This document shows, piece after piece, positions 10,547-20,247 of a stretch of DNA of 64,000 bases. Below the pieces are notes generated by a model. It was given only the letters and a program-made list of their open reading frames with translations. It made no database searches and was not told where the DNA came from. The stretch is from Flavobacteriales bacterium (lineage in GTDB: Bacteria; Bacteroidota; Bacteroidia; Flavobacteriales_D; Crocinitomicaceae): contig CANLIL010000009.1 in NCBI GenBank assembly GCA_947491305.1, positions 1 through 64,000 of the forward strand, read 5' to 3'. A program made the position numbers and the translations under genes. Positions within the stretch are counted from its first letter, which is position 1, and every line of letters starts with the position of its first letter.

Positions 10547-11308
10547 ATGCGTCCATTACTATTCATAACAAATGATGATGGGATTTCTGCAAAAGGAATC
10601 CGTTCTTTAATTGAAGTTGCTCAAACTTTTGGTGATGTTCTCATCATTGCTCCTGATAAACCTCAGTCTGGAATGGGGCATGCAATTACAGTAAATCAAA
10701 TATTACGGTTAGAAAAAGCTGTTTTATTTCCAGATTTAGAGGCATATACATGTTCTGGGACACCTGTTGATTGCGTTAAATTAGGAATTTATGAAGTGAT
10801 GAAACGCAAACCAGACTTGATTCTTTCTGGCATCAACCACGGTTTAAATTCTGCTTCGAATGTTTTGTATTCGGGAACGATGTCAGCCGCAGTGGAAGGA
10901 GCAATGGAAAACATTCCTTCAATCGGTTTTTCGTTGGATAGCTTTGACTCAAATGCTGATTTTTCAACGGCAAAAGAGGCGGTTAGAATGGTGCTTGAAT
11001 ATGCTTTGAAAAACACATTTCCGGATCATGTTTGTTTGAATGTGAATATCCCAAATGTGCAAAAGGAAGCATTGAAAGGAATTAAAGTTTGTCGTCAAGC
11101 GCATGCATTTTGGGAAGATCGTTTTGATAAACGCATCGATCAATTTGGAAAACCGTATTATTGGTTAACGGGAGAATTTAAAAATGAAGATCACGCTGAA
11201 GACACTGATTTATTTGCCTTGAATGAAGGTTTTGTAAGTGTTGTTCCCACACAATTTGATTTAACAGCTTACAAAGCACTTGAAAATTTTAAAAAATTAG
11301 AACAATGA
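10547..11308 (+). CDS. surE: 5'/3'-nucleotidase SurE
   Basis: LFITNDDGISAKGIRSL, GHAITVNQ, SGINHGLNSASNVLYSGTMSAAVEG. Confidence 0.96.
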   Translation: MRPLLFITNDDGISAKGIRSLIEVAQTFGDVLIIAPDKPQSGMGHAITVNQILRLEKAVLFPDLEAYTCSGTPVDCVKLGIYEVMKRKPDLILSGINHGLNSASNVLYSGTMSAAVEGAMENIPSIGFSLDSFDSNADFSTAKEAVRMVLEYALKNTFPDHVCLNVNIPNVQKEALKGIKVCRQAHAFWEDRFDKRIDQFGKPYYWLTGEFKNEDHAEDTDLFALNEGFVSVVPTQFDLTAYKALENFKKLEQ

Positions 11309-11613
11309 AATTGAGAAAATGGACAAAAGAAAATACCTTAGGTAGTTTAATTGGAATTGTTTCACCATTACTTTTTATTCCAATTGTCATTGCATTATTG
11401 GCTTGGGCTCAAAATTATCCATTTAGTCAGTTATGGAGTAAATTCAGCGCTATGGATTTGGTTAAAAGTAAAGTGATTTCATTGGCAATTATTGCAAATT
11501 TAATTTGGTTTTATTTGTTGTTAAATCGCTCAAAATACGAAATGGCTCGCGGTGTAATTATCGGTTCAATTTGCTTTTTACCCTATATTTTATATTTGAA
11601 TTTTATTCATTAA
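11305..11613 (+). CDS. Small integral membrane protein of unknown function
   Basis: Three predicted TM segments; ATGA overlap with surE and adjacent to lpxB. Confidence 0.65.
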   Translation: MKLRKWTKENTLGSLIGIVSPLLFIPIVIALLAWAQNYPFSQLWSKFSAMDLVKSKVISLAIIANLIWFYLLLNRSKYEMARGVIIGSICFLPYILYLNFIH

Positions 11614-11614
11614 C

Positions 11615-12745
11615 ATGAAGAAATTAAAACTATACATCATAGCTGGGGAGGCTTCAGGTGATTTGCATGGAAGTAATTTGATGAAACACTTGAAAGCTGA
11701 AAATTCAGAGATAGAATTTAGGTTTTGGGGTGGAGATAAAATGCAGCAACAAGGCGGAACGCTCGTTAAACACATAAAGGATCTTGCTTTTATGGGGTTT
11801 CTTGAAGTACTTAAAAACATCAAAACGATTTTAAATAACATTCGTTTCTGTAAAAATGACATTGCAGCATTTCAACCGGATGCCTTGATCTTGATTGATT
11901 ATCCTGGGTTTAATTTACGTATTGCTGAATGGGCAAAATCGCAGGGCATAAAAGTTTATTATTATGTCTCTCCGCAAGTTTGGGCATGGAAACAATCACG
12001 CGTTCACAAGATAAAAAAATGCGTAGATGAACTTTACGTAATATTACCGTTTGAAAAAGATTTTTATAAAAAGTTCGATTTTGATGTTCACTATTTAGGT
12101 CACCCTTTACTAGATGCAGTTGATGATTTTAAAGCAACGATAGTCGATAAAAAATTAATTTATTCTGAAAATAATTTATCAGATAAACCCATCATAGCCT
12201 TGTTGCCTGGTAGCAGAAAACAAGAGGTTGCGATGAAATTACCCATCATGTTAAATGCTGTTCGATCTTTTAAGGAGCATCAAATTGTTATTGCTGGAGC
12301 ACCAAGTTTATCAGAAGATTTTTACCTGCAATTTATTAAGCAATCGGATCAAATTATTTTTGGAAAAACATACGATTTATTGGAAATTTCAGAAGCTGCT
12401 CTCGTTACTTCAGGTACTGCAACACTTGAAACTGCTTTGTTTAAAGTACCACAAGTTGTGTGCTACAAAGGTTCAAATTTCTCGTATCAAATTGCAAAAC
12501 GATTGATAAAAATTAAGTTTATCTCATTGGTCAATTTAATCTTAAACCGTGAGGCAGTCAAGGAATTAATTCAACAAGAGTGCAATGCTGCTTTCATTGA
12601 AAAAGAATTGTCTAAAATTGTTGCAGGTGGAAAGAATCGTGAAAAGATGTTGAACGACTACAATGAATTAGAGCAAATCTTAGGAGCTGGAGGGGCAAGT
12701 AAGAAAATCGCACATGCGCTGTTGAAAACTATTAATCAAGCTTGA
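11615..12745 (+). CDS. lpxB: Lipid-A-disaccharide synthase
   Basis: YIIAGEASGDLHGSNLMKHL, YYVSPQVWAWKQSRV, GHPLLDAV, LLPGSRKQEV. Confidence 0.96.
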   Translation: MKKLKLYIIAGEASGDLHGSNLMKHLKAENSEIEFRFWGGDKMQQQGGTLVKHIKDLAFMGFLEVLKNIKTILNNIRFCKNDIAAFQPDALILIDYPGFNLRIAEWAKSQGIKVYYYVSPQVWAWKQSRVHKIKKCVDELYVILPFEKDFYKKFDFDVHYLGHPLLDAVDDFKATIVDKKLIYSENNLSDKPIIALLPGSRKQEVAMKLPIMLNAVRSFKEHQIVIAGAPSLSEDFYLQFIKQSDQIIFGKTYDLLEISEAALVTSGTATLETALFKVPQVVCYKGSNFSYQIAKRLIKIKFISLVNLILNREAVKELIQQECNAAFIEKELSKIVAGGKNREKMLNDYNELEQILGAGGASKKIAHALLKTINQA

Positions 12746-12766
12746 TTCAGTAAGAAGTTCAATGTT

Positions 12767-12774
12767 TATTTTTG
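12767..12774 (+). promoter_or_regulatory. Candidate -7 box TATTTTTG immediately before a GTG start
   Basis: TATTTTTGCATCGTG; TAnnTTTG match ends 4 nt before the start codon. Confidence 0.4.
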
Positions 12775-12778
12775 CATC

Positions 12779-13960
12779 GTGAGGTTCATTTTTACAGTTG
12801 TTATCGTTTTCTTTTTGAGCAATAGTTTTGCGCAACAGTTGCGTATTGGCTTATTTAGAGAGTATTCAACCAAAAAAATCTCATTTTCATATAACAATGG
12901 TAGTTACTCGATTTTTGCCGATTCATTAGATTTTGGAGCAATTTTGCCCAACGAATTCATCGATCTTTCGATAGAAAACGGAAAAGTCCACCTTAAAAAA
13001 GGAGCAACAGATATTGGAGATTTTGAAACGGTTTTTTTGATTCAAAACAACTTAAAAACATCTTTGACATTAAATGTAAAATCGCCCTTATTGAAACTTC
13101 GAAAATACGAAGGAGATTTTGAAATGACTGTGCGAGAAAAAAATCTTAGCATTGTTAATTTGGTCGATATGGACACTTATTTAGCAGGTGTTGTTGAATC
13201 GGAAGGTGGTGGTGGGCGACAAATTGAATATTACAAGGTACAAGCATTAATGAGTCGAACATATGCCTTGAAATACCTTGGGAAACACAAAAAAGAAGGA
13301 TTTGATTTGTGTGATCGCGTTCATTGTCAAGCGTATCACAACATGTTAATCTATACACCTATTATTGATTCAGCAGTTATAAAAACCCACGATTTAGTGA
13401 TGTTGGATGAAAAAGGAAAATTAATTGATGCTTATTTTCATGCAAATTGTGGTGGACAAACATCAGAACCTCAAGATGTTTGGAACGAGCGAATAAATTA
13501 TTTGGAGACATTTAAAGACACTTTTTGCATTTATACCAAACAAGCCAACTGGGAGAAACGAGTGAGCCAAGAAGAATGGCGCGATTTTTTAGTGACAAAG
13601 TACAATTTTCCAGTTTCAGATTCCATGATCGCAAAACAAATGTTTACCTTTCAACAAACGCAGCGATTGGCATTTTATATCAATCCAATTTTTGGAATTC
13701 CATTAAGGGATTTACGGGAGCATTTTAATTTAAAATCTACTTTTTTCAGCTGTTACCCCGAAAATGAAGAGGTTGTAATTATAGGAAGAGGATTTGGGCA
13801 TGGTGTAGGCTTATGTCAAGAAGGAGCAATGAAAATGGCAAAGTCAGGATTCAATTTCCAGCAAATTGCATTTTATTATTTTCCTGGAATTGTAATTGAA
13901 GAATATTCAAAACAACAATTCTTTAAACAACGTCAAGGAAGTTTAAAAGTAATTAATTAG
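12779..13960 (+). CDS. SpoIID/LytB domain-containing protein
   Basis: VVESEGGGGRQIEYYKVQALMSRTYAL, HANCGGQTSEPQDVW, GRGFGHGVGLCQEGAMKMA; GTG start with signal peptide. Confidence 0.88.
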   Translation: MRFIFTVVIVFFLSNSFAQQLRIGLFREYSTKKISFSYNNGSYSIFADSLDFGAILPNEFIDLSIENGKVHLKKGATDIGDFETVFLIQNNLKTSLTLNVKSPLLKLRKYEGDFEMTVREKNLSIVNLVDMDTYLAGVVESEGGGGRQIEYYKVQALMSRTYALKYLGKHKKEGFDLCDRVHCQAYHNMLIYTPIIDSAVIKTHDLVMLDEKGKLIDAYFHANCGGQTSEPQDVWNERINYLETFKDTFCIYTKQANWEKRVSQEEWRDFLVTKYNFPVSDSMIAKQMFTFQQTQRLAFYINPIFGIPLRDLREHFNLKSTFFSCYPENEEVVIIGRGFGHGVGLCQEGAMKMAKSGFNFQQIAFYYFPGIVIEEYSKQQFFKQRQGSLKVIN

Positions 13961-14252
13961 AAATACGTTTGGTGTGAGAAATAATGAAAATTTCTTCGTC
14001 GTCCTTTTTGAATAACTTGTTTTCACGGGCATAATTTTCTAGCTCAGAGGTGTAATGCAATTTTTTTAAGGTAAATCTTAATTGCATTAATCTTCCTGAA
14101 ACTTCTTCTTTTGCCACTTGCAATTTTCCTAGTTTATTGTTTTGATTGATTATCGTGAAAATATCAACATCATCAAGAAATAAAATATATACAAAAAAAA
14201 TACAACTCGTAAAAATGAATTTATTTTTTAGTAAGTGCATGTATTTTTTCAT
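13953..14252 (-). CDS. Septum formation initiator family protein (FtsB/DivIC-like)
   Basis: Single TM helix then coiled coil, ENYAREN motif. Confidence 0.75.
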   Translation of the reverse strand: MKKYMHLLKNKFIFTSCIFFVYILFLDDVDIFTIINQNNKLGKLQVAKEEVSGRLMQLRFTLKKLHYTSELENYARENKLFKKDDEEIFIISHTKRISN

Positions 14253-14331
14253 AATATTCTTTTTTATAAAAATACACTTTAAGTAATTTGTATTTTTCTA
14301 GGTATCATAATTTTATACATACTATAATGTT

Positions 14332-14358
14332 AAAAAAAAGCCTCATTACTGAGGCTTT
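14332..14358 (-). terminator. Rho-independent terminator
   Basis: AAAGCCTCA-TTAC-TGAGGCTTT with minus-strand T run. Confidence 0.85.
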
Positions 14359-14362
14359 CAAA

Positions 14363-15109
14363 TTAGTTCATTAAAGCATTTAATTCTTCTGCTTTTGTTT
14401 TAAATTCTTCGTCCTCAGCAAATAGCGGTTCAACTTTTGAAAGTAATGCTTTTGCTTTCGAAACTTGTTTCCCATCAATTAAACATTCAACCGTGCTAAA
14501 GATCCCAACTTTAAAAAGAGCTAAATCTGCCTCGCCCCATTCTTTAATGTCTTCATTTTTAGCAATCATTTTGGTGATTTCTGCGTCAGCTGTTTTCCAA
14601 ATTGTTAAGGCAGTACCTTTATCAGCTTTTCTATATTTTGCAGCGCCATCAATGTATTGCGCTCCAATTGGGTGATAAGACATTTTAGAATATTTCATTG
14701 CCCAACCAGATGCTTTTGCATAATCTTTAGCAGTTAAATCATTGGTGATGTATTCTGATACAGCAACTTGAAATTCCCCAATAAATTCACCGAATTCATT
14801 CATCAAAGTAGAATCTTTGTCTATTTTAAATGCTTTGGTCATTGCGCCAATTGCTTCTTTAAATGCATTTTTAAATTTCTCATCTTTTGAGCTAGAAACA
14901 GACATTTTGTGTAAACCTTTCGCTAGCCAAACATATGGGATTGGATCTTTTTTTAAATCTTCTTTTTGCGTATAATTATCAGCATATTTTATCAATTTCT
15001 CATATTTACCATCTGCAAATAATATTTTTAAATCATTGTAATCAGGTGCTTGACCGAAAACTTGAAAACTTCCTGATACTAGAATTACTAATGCGATTAT
15101 TTTTTTCAT
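14363..15109 (-). CDS. Exported TPR-like hypothetical protein
   Basis: Signal peptide MKKIIALVILVSGSFQVFGQ and helical-repeat composition. Confidence 0.6.
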   Translation of the reverse strand: MKKIIALVILVSGSFQVFGQAPDYNDLKILFADGKYEKLIKYADNYTQKEDLKKDPIPYVWLAKGLHKMSVSSSKDEKFKNAFKEAIGAMTKAFKIDKDSTLMNEFGEFIGEFQVAVSEYITNDLTAKDYAKASGWAMKYSKMSYHPIGAQYIDGAAKYRKADKGTALTIWKTADAEITKMIAKNEDIKEWGEADLALFKVGIFSTVECLIDGKQVSKAKALLSKVEPLFAEDEEFKTKAEELNALMN

Positions 15110-15186
15110 TGTGTTTATTTTTAAATTATCTTTTTACAAATTGTATGCCGAATTTACAAAACAAATTTCAGTATGCAAAATTCGGC

Positions 15187-17328
15187 TTATACTTCATTAC
15201 TTTTTATTAATAATCTTAGTATTTCTTGTGCTGCTTTTGAAATTTTAGTGCCAGGACCAAAAATCCCAAAAACCCCTGCTTTGTATAAGAAATCATAATC
15301 TTGTTGCGGAATTACACCACCAGCAATGACCATAATATCCTCACGGTTTAATTTTTTTAATTCTTCAATCACTTGAGGAACCAATGTTTTGTGTCCTGCA
15401 GCTAACGAAGAAACGCCTAATATATGCACATCGTTTTCAATGGCTTGTTTCGCTGCCTCTGCAGGTGTTTGAAATAATGGGCCAATATCAACGTCAAATC
15501 CTATATCTGCAAAGGAAGATGCAATTACTTTCGCGCCGCGATCATGGCCATCTTGTCCCATTTTTGCGATCATAATTCGTGGACGTCTTCCTTCAGTTTT
15601 ACTGAATTCGTTAGTCAATTCTTGTGCAATTTTAAAATCTTTATCATCCATAGCTTCGTGAGAATAAACACCAGAAATTGATCGAATAGTCGCTTGGTAG
15701 CGACCAAAAACATTTTCCATTGCCAACGAAATCTCGCCCAATGAAGCACGTTCTCTCGCACAACGAATCGCTATTTCTAGTAAATTTCCAGTTCCATTTT
15801 TAGCCGCTTCCTCTAGTTCGTTTAATAAGGCTGCAACATTTTCTTGCTTACGATTTGCTTTTAATTGAGCTAAACGTTCAAGTTGTGCAGTTCGTACTTT
15901 TGTATTGTCAACTTCTAGAATTTCAATTTTTGTTGATTCTTCGTCAGAAATCTCGAATCTGTTTACACCAACAATAACATCTTTTCCAGAATCAATGCGC
16001 GCTTGTTTTCGAGCAGCGGCCTCTTCAATACGCATTTTTGGTAAGCCTGTTTCAATTGCTTTGGACATGCCACCAAGTTCTTCAACTTCTTCTATTAATT
16101 TCCATGCTTCATTTACCAATTCTTCCGTTAATTTTTCGACGTAATAACTGCCACCAAAAGGATCAATAAACGATGTTACACCAATTTCTTCTTGAATATA
16201 AATTTGTGTATTTCGTGCAATTCTTGCAGAAAAATCGGTTGGTAAAGCGATGGCTTCATCTAAAGCGTTGGTGTGTAACGATTGTGTTCCGCCTAAAACT
16301 GCTCCAAGTGCTTCGATACAGGTTCGTGCAATATTATTAAAAGGATCTTGTTCTGTTAAACTCCAACCTGATGTTTGACAATGTGTTCTTAAGGCTAATG
16401 ATTTATCGCTTTTTGGTTGAAACTGTTTGACTATTTTAGACCAAATTAATCGTCCTGCTCTCAATTTCGCAATTTCCATGTGATGGTTCATTCCAATTGC
16501 CCAAAAGAAACTTAATCGCGGTGCAAAGGAATCAATATCCATGCCAGCAGCAATTCCTGCTCGAATGTATTCCAAACCGTCTGCTAAGGTGTAAGCTAAT
16601 TCAATGGCAGCAGTTGCTCCAGCTTCTTGCATGTGGTAGCCAGAAATTGAAATGGAATTGAATTTCGGCATGTGTTTCGACGTATACGCAAAAATATCCG
16701 AAATAATTCGCATGGATGGAGTAGGCGGATAAATGTATGTATTTCTCACCATGAACTCCTTTAAAATATCATTTTGAATAGTTCCTGTTAATTTTTCTTG
16801 AGCCACACCTTGTTCTTCTGCAGCAACAATATAAAAGGCTAAAATTGGAATAACAGCTCCGTTCATCGTCATTGAAACAGACATTTCATCTAAAGGAATT
16901 TGGTCAAAAAGGATTTTCATATCCAAGATAGAATCGATTGCGACCCCAGCTTTTCCAACATCGCCAACAACGCGTTCGTGATCTGAATCGTATCCTCTGT
17001 GCGTTGCTAAATCGAATGCAACTGAAAGACCTTTTTGTCCCGCAGCTAAATTCCTTCTATAGAAAGCATTGGATTCTTCAGCAGTTGAAAATCCTGCATA
17101 TTGACGAATGGTCCAAGGTCGAATGGCATACATTGATGCATATGGCCCTCTCAAGAAAGGAGCAATTCCTGAAACGTATCCAATGTGTTCGGTTTCTGCA
17201 AGTGCTTCTTTAGTATAGAATGAATTTAATGCAATTTTTTCAGCCGTTTCGTAAGAAACGATTGGTTCTTTTCGCTCAATTGAACGTGTTTGTTCAAATG
17301 GAATGGAAGTAAAATCTATTCGTTTCAT
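15187..17328 (-). CDS. Methylmalonyl-CoA mutase large subunit
   Basis: [35 protein letters not shown]-terminal B12 domain [30 protein letters not shown]. Confidence 0.96.
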   Translation of the reverse strand: MKRIDFTSIPFEQTRSIERKEPIVSYETAEKIALNSFYTKEALAETEHIGYVSGIAPFLRGPYASMYAIRPWTIRQYAGFSTAEESNAFYRRNLAAGQKGLSVAFDLATHRGYDSDHERVVGDVGKAGVAIDSILDMKILFDQIPLDEMSVSMTMNGAVIPILAFYIVAAEEQGVAQEKLTGTIQNDILKEFMVRNTYIYPPTPSMRIISDIFAYTSKHMPKFNSISISGYHMQEAGATAAIELAYTLADGLEYIRAGIAAGMDIDSFAPRLSFFWAIGMNHHMEIAKLRAGRLIWSKIVKQFQPKSDKSLALRTHCQTSGWSLTEQDPFNNIARTCIEALGAVLGGTQSLHTNALDEAIALPTDFSARIARNTQIYIQEEIGVTSFIDPFGGSYYVEKLTEELVNEAWKLIEEVEELGGMSKAIETGLPKMRIEEAAARKQARIDSGKDVIVGVNRFEISDEESTKIEILEVDNTKVRTAQLERLAQLKANRKQENVAALLNELEEAAKNGTGNLLEIAIRCARERASLGEISLAMENVFGRYQATIRSISGVYSHEAMDDKDFKIAQELTNEFSKTEGRRPRIMIAKMGQDGHDRGAKVIASSFADIGFDVDIGPLFQTPAEAAKQAIENDVHILGVSSLAAGHKTLVPQVIEELKKLNREDIMVIAGGVIPQQDYDFLYKAGVFGIFGPGTKISKAAQEILRLLIKSNEV

Positions 17329-17331
17329 AGT

Positions 17332-18672
17332 TTAGTTTGTTAAAAGACTCTCAAAATGCAAAAATGGCAATCCTAAATAGCTTTGTTGGCTAGCAATTGT
17401 ATTTTCTTCTTCTATTCCATTGTGGAATTTATTGATTCCAATTAATGTTGCTTTTTGATCTTTTAAAAGTTGGATACGTAAAACAGCTTTTTCTTCAATT
17501 TTTGTTCGAATGAATGCTGTTGCTTGGGGTGTTTCAATTCCATTTAAAGCTTCAATATCTTGAAATAATTCCCAAGCCTTTTTGCCAATTTCAGCTGTAA
17601 TAAATTCTATGGAATAACTTCCGCCTGTTGGGTCAATAACAGCATCAAAATAACTTTCTTCCTTGATTATTAATGAAACATTGATCGCCATTCTTTCAGC
17701 TAGTGCTGTTTTCGTTTTTGCGATACTGTCGAATGGGTGCGCGATTATTGTTGAAATTCCAGCTGAACTTGCAGCCATAACTTCTGTTGTTTGCCGCAAG
17801 AAATTGGTGTAAGGATCTTTAAGTGATTTATTTATGTGCCCAATTTCTGCTAGTATTTCTGTGTTGTAGGTGCAAGTATGCGCAGGTTGATAGGCCGCAA
17901 TAATTTTTGACCAAAGCGATCTAAAGGCTCTAATTTTTGAAATTTCAAAAAAGTAATTGGATCCAATTCCAACACTAAATTGTAAACAAGCACTTGCTTC
18001 ATCAATTGTGAAACCAAGGTTGAAAAGTTGTACCAATGTCGCATGACCTTGTGCGATACAAAATGCAATTTCTTGCCAGGTTGTTGCACCAACTTGTTGA
18101 ACAGCAAAACCATTGATGTGACAAAAAATAAATTGATTTTTTTTCGCTTTTTCAGCAATGTATTCAAAACATTCTTTAGAAACTGTATGAGGGTCAACTG
18201 CAAATCGAATCGTTTTCGGAATTGAATGATTGAAATAAGCTTCAACTGCTTTAAATTGCGCAATTGTTTGAATGGAAAAGCACGTTGTAATGTATTCAAA
18301 TTGGATTCCTTCAAAAGCAATTTTTAATGAATTTAAAACAGAATCATTCAAGGAAAAACGTAAGTAATTACAGCCTTTCATTAATAAATTTAAAGCATTT
18401 GTATTTGCTGTTTTCGCATCTGTTAAGTTAATTTCTTGACCAATATTCCATTCGTTGGAAGTTGTTTGGTAACCTCTTGAAAAAGGAAATGTTCCAGGAG
18501 TTTGTTCGAGTATTGTTGAACTTTCCGCGTGTTGAAAAGTTGAATAGTGAATTTCTTCAATAAGATCATTTCGTTCTAAAACTGAAAAATCAGCACCTTT
18601 CAGTTCTTTTTCTAATTGAATTTTCCATTCTGAAAGTGAACTTGAAGGAAAATCATTTTTTAATCCAATCAT
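17332..18672 (-). CDS. Methylmalonyl-CoA mutase small subunit
   Basis: Mutase TIM-barrel features (IDPTGGSYSIEFIT) without a B12-binding domain; adjacent to the large subunit. Confidence 0.9.
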   Translation of the reverse strand: MIGLKNDFPSSSLSEWKIQLEKELKGADFSVLERNDLIEEIHYSTFQHAESSTILEQTPGTFPFSRGYQTTSNEWNIGQEINLTDAKTANTNALNLLMKGCNYLRFSLNDSVLNSLKIAFEGIQFEYITTCFSIQTIAQFKAVEAYFNHSIPKTIRFAVDPHTVSKECFEYIAEKAKKNQFIFCHINGFAVQQVGATTWQEIAFCIAQGHATLVQLFNLGFTIDEASACLQFSVGIGSNYFFEISKIRAFRSLWSKIIAAYQPAHTCTYNTEILAEIGHINKSLKDPYTNFLRQTTEVMAASSAGISTIIAHPFDSIAKTKTALAERMAINVSLIIKEESYFDAVIDPTGGSYSIEFITAEIGKKAWELFQDIEALNGIETPQATAFIRTKIEEKAVLRIQLLKDQKATLIGINKFHNGIEEENTIASQQSYLGLPFLHFESLLTN

Positions 18673-18755
18673 ATTTATCTGCCAATTTCAAACTTTTTTT
18701 CGACTAAGTTTGAATGATACGAATATACGGATTATGCTTTTTGATTTTCTAATTC

Positions 18756-18911
18756 TTACAAAATATATTTCAACAATGAAAAGGCTACTGCTGTAAAGGC
18801 TAAAATTCCTAAAACGAGGATTGAAATTGATGTATGACCTTTTTTGCGTGCAATGGAATAGTTGATGATTCCGGCGATACAGCCGATAATAAATGAATAA
18901 ATTAAAACCAT
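18756..18911 (-). CDS. Short two-TM membrane protein (51 aa), not in the ORF track
   Basis: MVLIYSFIIGCIAGIINYSIARKKGHTSISILVLGILAFTAVAFSLLKYIL*; start adjacent to the stop of the next gene. Confidence 0.6.
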   Translation of the reverse strand: MVLIYSFIIGCIAGIINYSIARKKGHTSISILVLGILAFTAVAFSLLKYIL

Positions 18912-19361
18912 TTATACTAAACCAAATTGTTCAAAGTGATGGGTGAAATGTTTCGCATGCAATTGACACCATTGGTCAAAATTTAAATCACCATAATAAG
19001 GATGTTGCTCCGTAATTGTTTCATCTGAAAAATGTTCTTCAAAATCGATCCATTCTAACAAAAATTCATCTATTGCCAATTCAATTTCTTCATGACGAAG
19101 TGGTGTGTCTTTTTTAACAAATGAAACTTCAATGTTCTTCGCCATTGGTTTATCCGATGCTAAAAATGCTTGCATCTTCTCATGTTTATCAGCAGCAATT
19201 TCTAAGGGGAATTTTAGCTTTCCTGACGACATTTTCAATCCATCACACAAGTGTTCAACCATTCCTTGAGCGGATAAATTGCCCCATTTTGCAGGTGTGT
19301 CTTGTGTTAATTTATCCAATGTTTGGATCATTCCTGTAATATCTAGTTCAATAAAAGCCAT
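18912..19361 (-). CDS. DUF1569-like / DinB-fold hypothetical protein
   Basis: TPAKWGNLSAQGMVEHLCDGLKM ... QWCQLHAKHFTHHFEQFGL. Confidence 0.6.
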   Translation of the reverse strand: MAFIELDITGMIQTLDKLTQDTPAKWGNLSAQGMVEHLCDGLKMSSGKLKFPLEIAADKHEKMQAFLASDKPMAKNIEVSFVKKDTPLRHEEIELAIDEFLLEWIDFEEHFSDETITEQHPYYGDLNFDQWCQLHAKHFTHHFEQFGLV

Positions 19362-19365
19362 AACT

Positions 19366-20247
19366 TTATTTCTTGTTTCCTGTTAAAATATATAAACTTT
19401 GTGGGATAACTTCCACATTTAATTCCTCCCGCACTTGAAAAGGTTCTCCATCGTAATGAGCAAGAGTTTTACTGAGTGTTAAGCGTACTTTTTTGACTTG
19501 TATAATTTCTGAATACCTTGATTTATGAACAGATTTATTAAAAAAGCGTCGAACAACAAATGGTGCCAACCAGGGCGAAAATGGTTTAAAAAAACACAGT
19601 TCTATTTTCCCGTCTGTAATATCAGAATTTGGAGATATTACAAAGCCGTTACCAAATTCAGATGCATTTGCAATGTTGCATAGAAAGACATTTTTTGTTT
19701 CTTTTTCGCCATCAATTTCAACTGTAATTGTCACAGGTTTAAAGTTGGCAAATTCTTTAACTACTAATTTAACGTAGCTCCAAAATCCTCGTTTGTGATA
19801 ATTGTCAAACATTTTAGCAATGTGCGCATCAAAACCATAACCGCCAATTCCTAAAAATGGTTTATCGTTTACCAATACGGTATCCATTTTAATAATTGGA
19901 GCCGAGTTGATTGTTTGAATTGATTTTTCAATATCTACAGGAATACCCAAATGTCTTGCCAATCCATTTCCAGATCCACAAGGTATGATTGCTAATTTTG
20001 TAGTTGAACCAATTAATACTGTGCCAACTTCATGAACAGAACCATCGCCGCCAACAGCACAAACAATGTCAATTTTTTCTAGTGATGCTTCACGTGCAAT
20101 TTCTTTCGCATGTTTTGGGTATTCTGTATATTTAATGTCGTACTCAAATTTTGAATGATCCAAATTTTGTTCGATCAAACGCGGTAATTCCCCTTTTTTT
20201 CCTACCCCTGAAATTGGGTTGATGATAAATCGAATTTTTTGTTTCAT
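19366..20247 (-). CDS. Diacylglycerol kinase family lipid kinase (DagK/YegS-like)
   Basis: INPISGVGKKGELP, AVGGDGSVHEVG, IPCGSGNGLARHLGIP. Confidence 0.9.
   Translation of the reverse strand: MKQKIRFIINPISGVGKKGELPRLIEQNLDHSKFEYDIKYTEYPKHAKEIAREASLEKIDIVCAVGGDGSVHEVGTVLIGSTTKLAIIPCGSGNGLARHLGIPVDIEKSIQTINSAPIIKMDTVLVNDKPFLGIGGYGFDAHIAKMFDNYHKRGFWSYVKLVVKEFANFKPVTITVEIDGEKETKNVFLCNIANASEFGNGFVISPNSDITDGKIELCFFKPFSPWLAPFVVRRFFNKSVHKSRYSEIIQVKKVRLTLSKTLAHYDGEPFQVREELNVEVIPQSLYILTGNKK

Noticed and set aside
17850-18320. 156-aa minus-strand ORF inside the methylmalonyl-CoA mutase small subunit
   Set aside because: Alternative frame of a clearly coding gene; low-complexity Leu/Lys/Phe-rich composition typical of shadow ORFs in AT-rich DNA.
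17332-18672. Truncated mutase small subunit lacking the B12 domain as a pseudogene
   Set aside because: Ends cleanly next to the large subunit and the reading frame is intact; a cofactor-free small subunit is a known arrangement.
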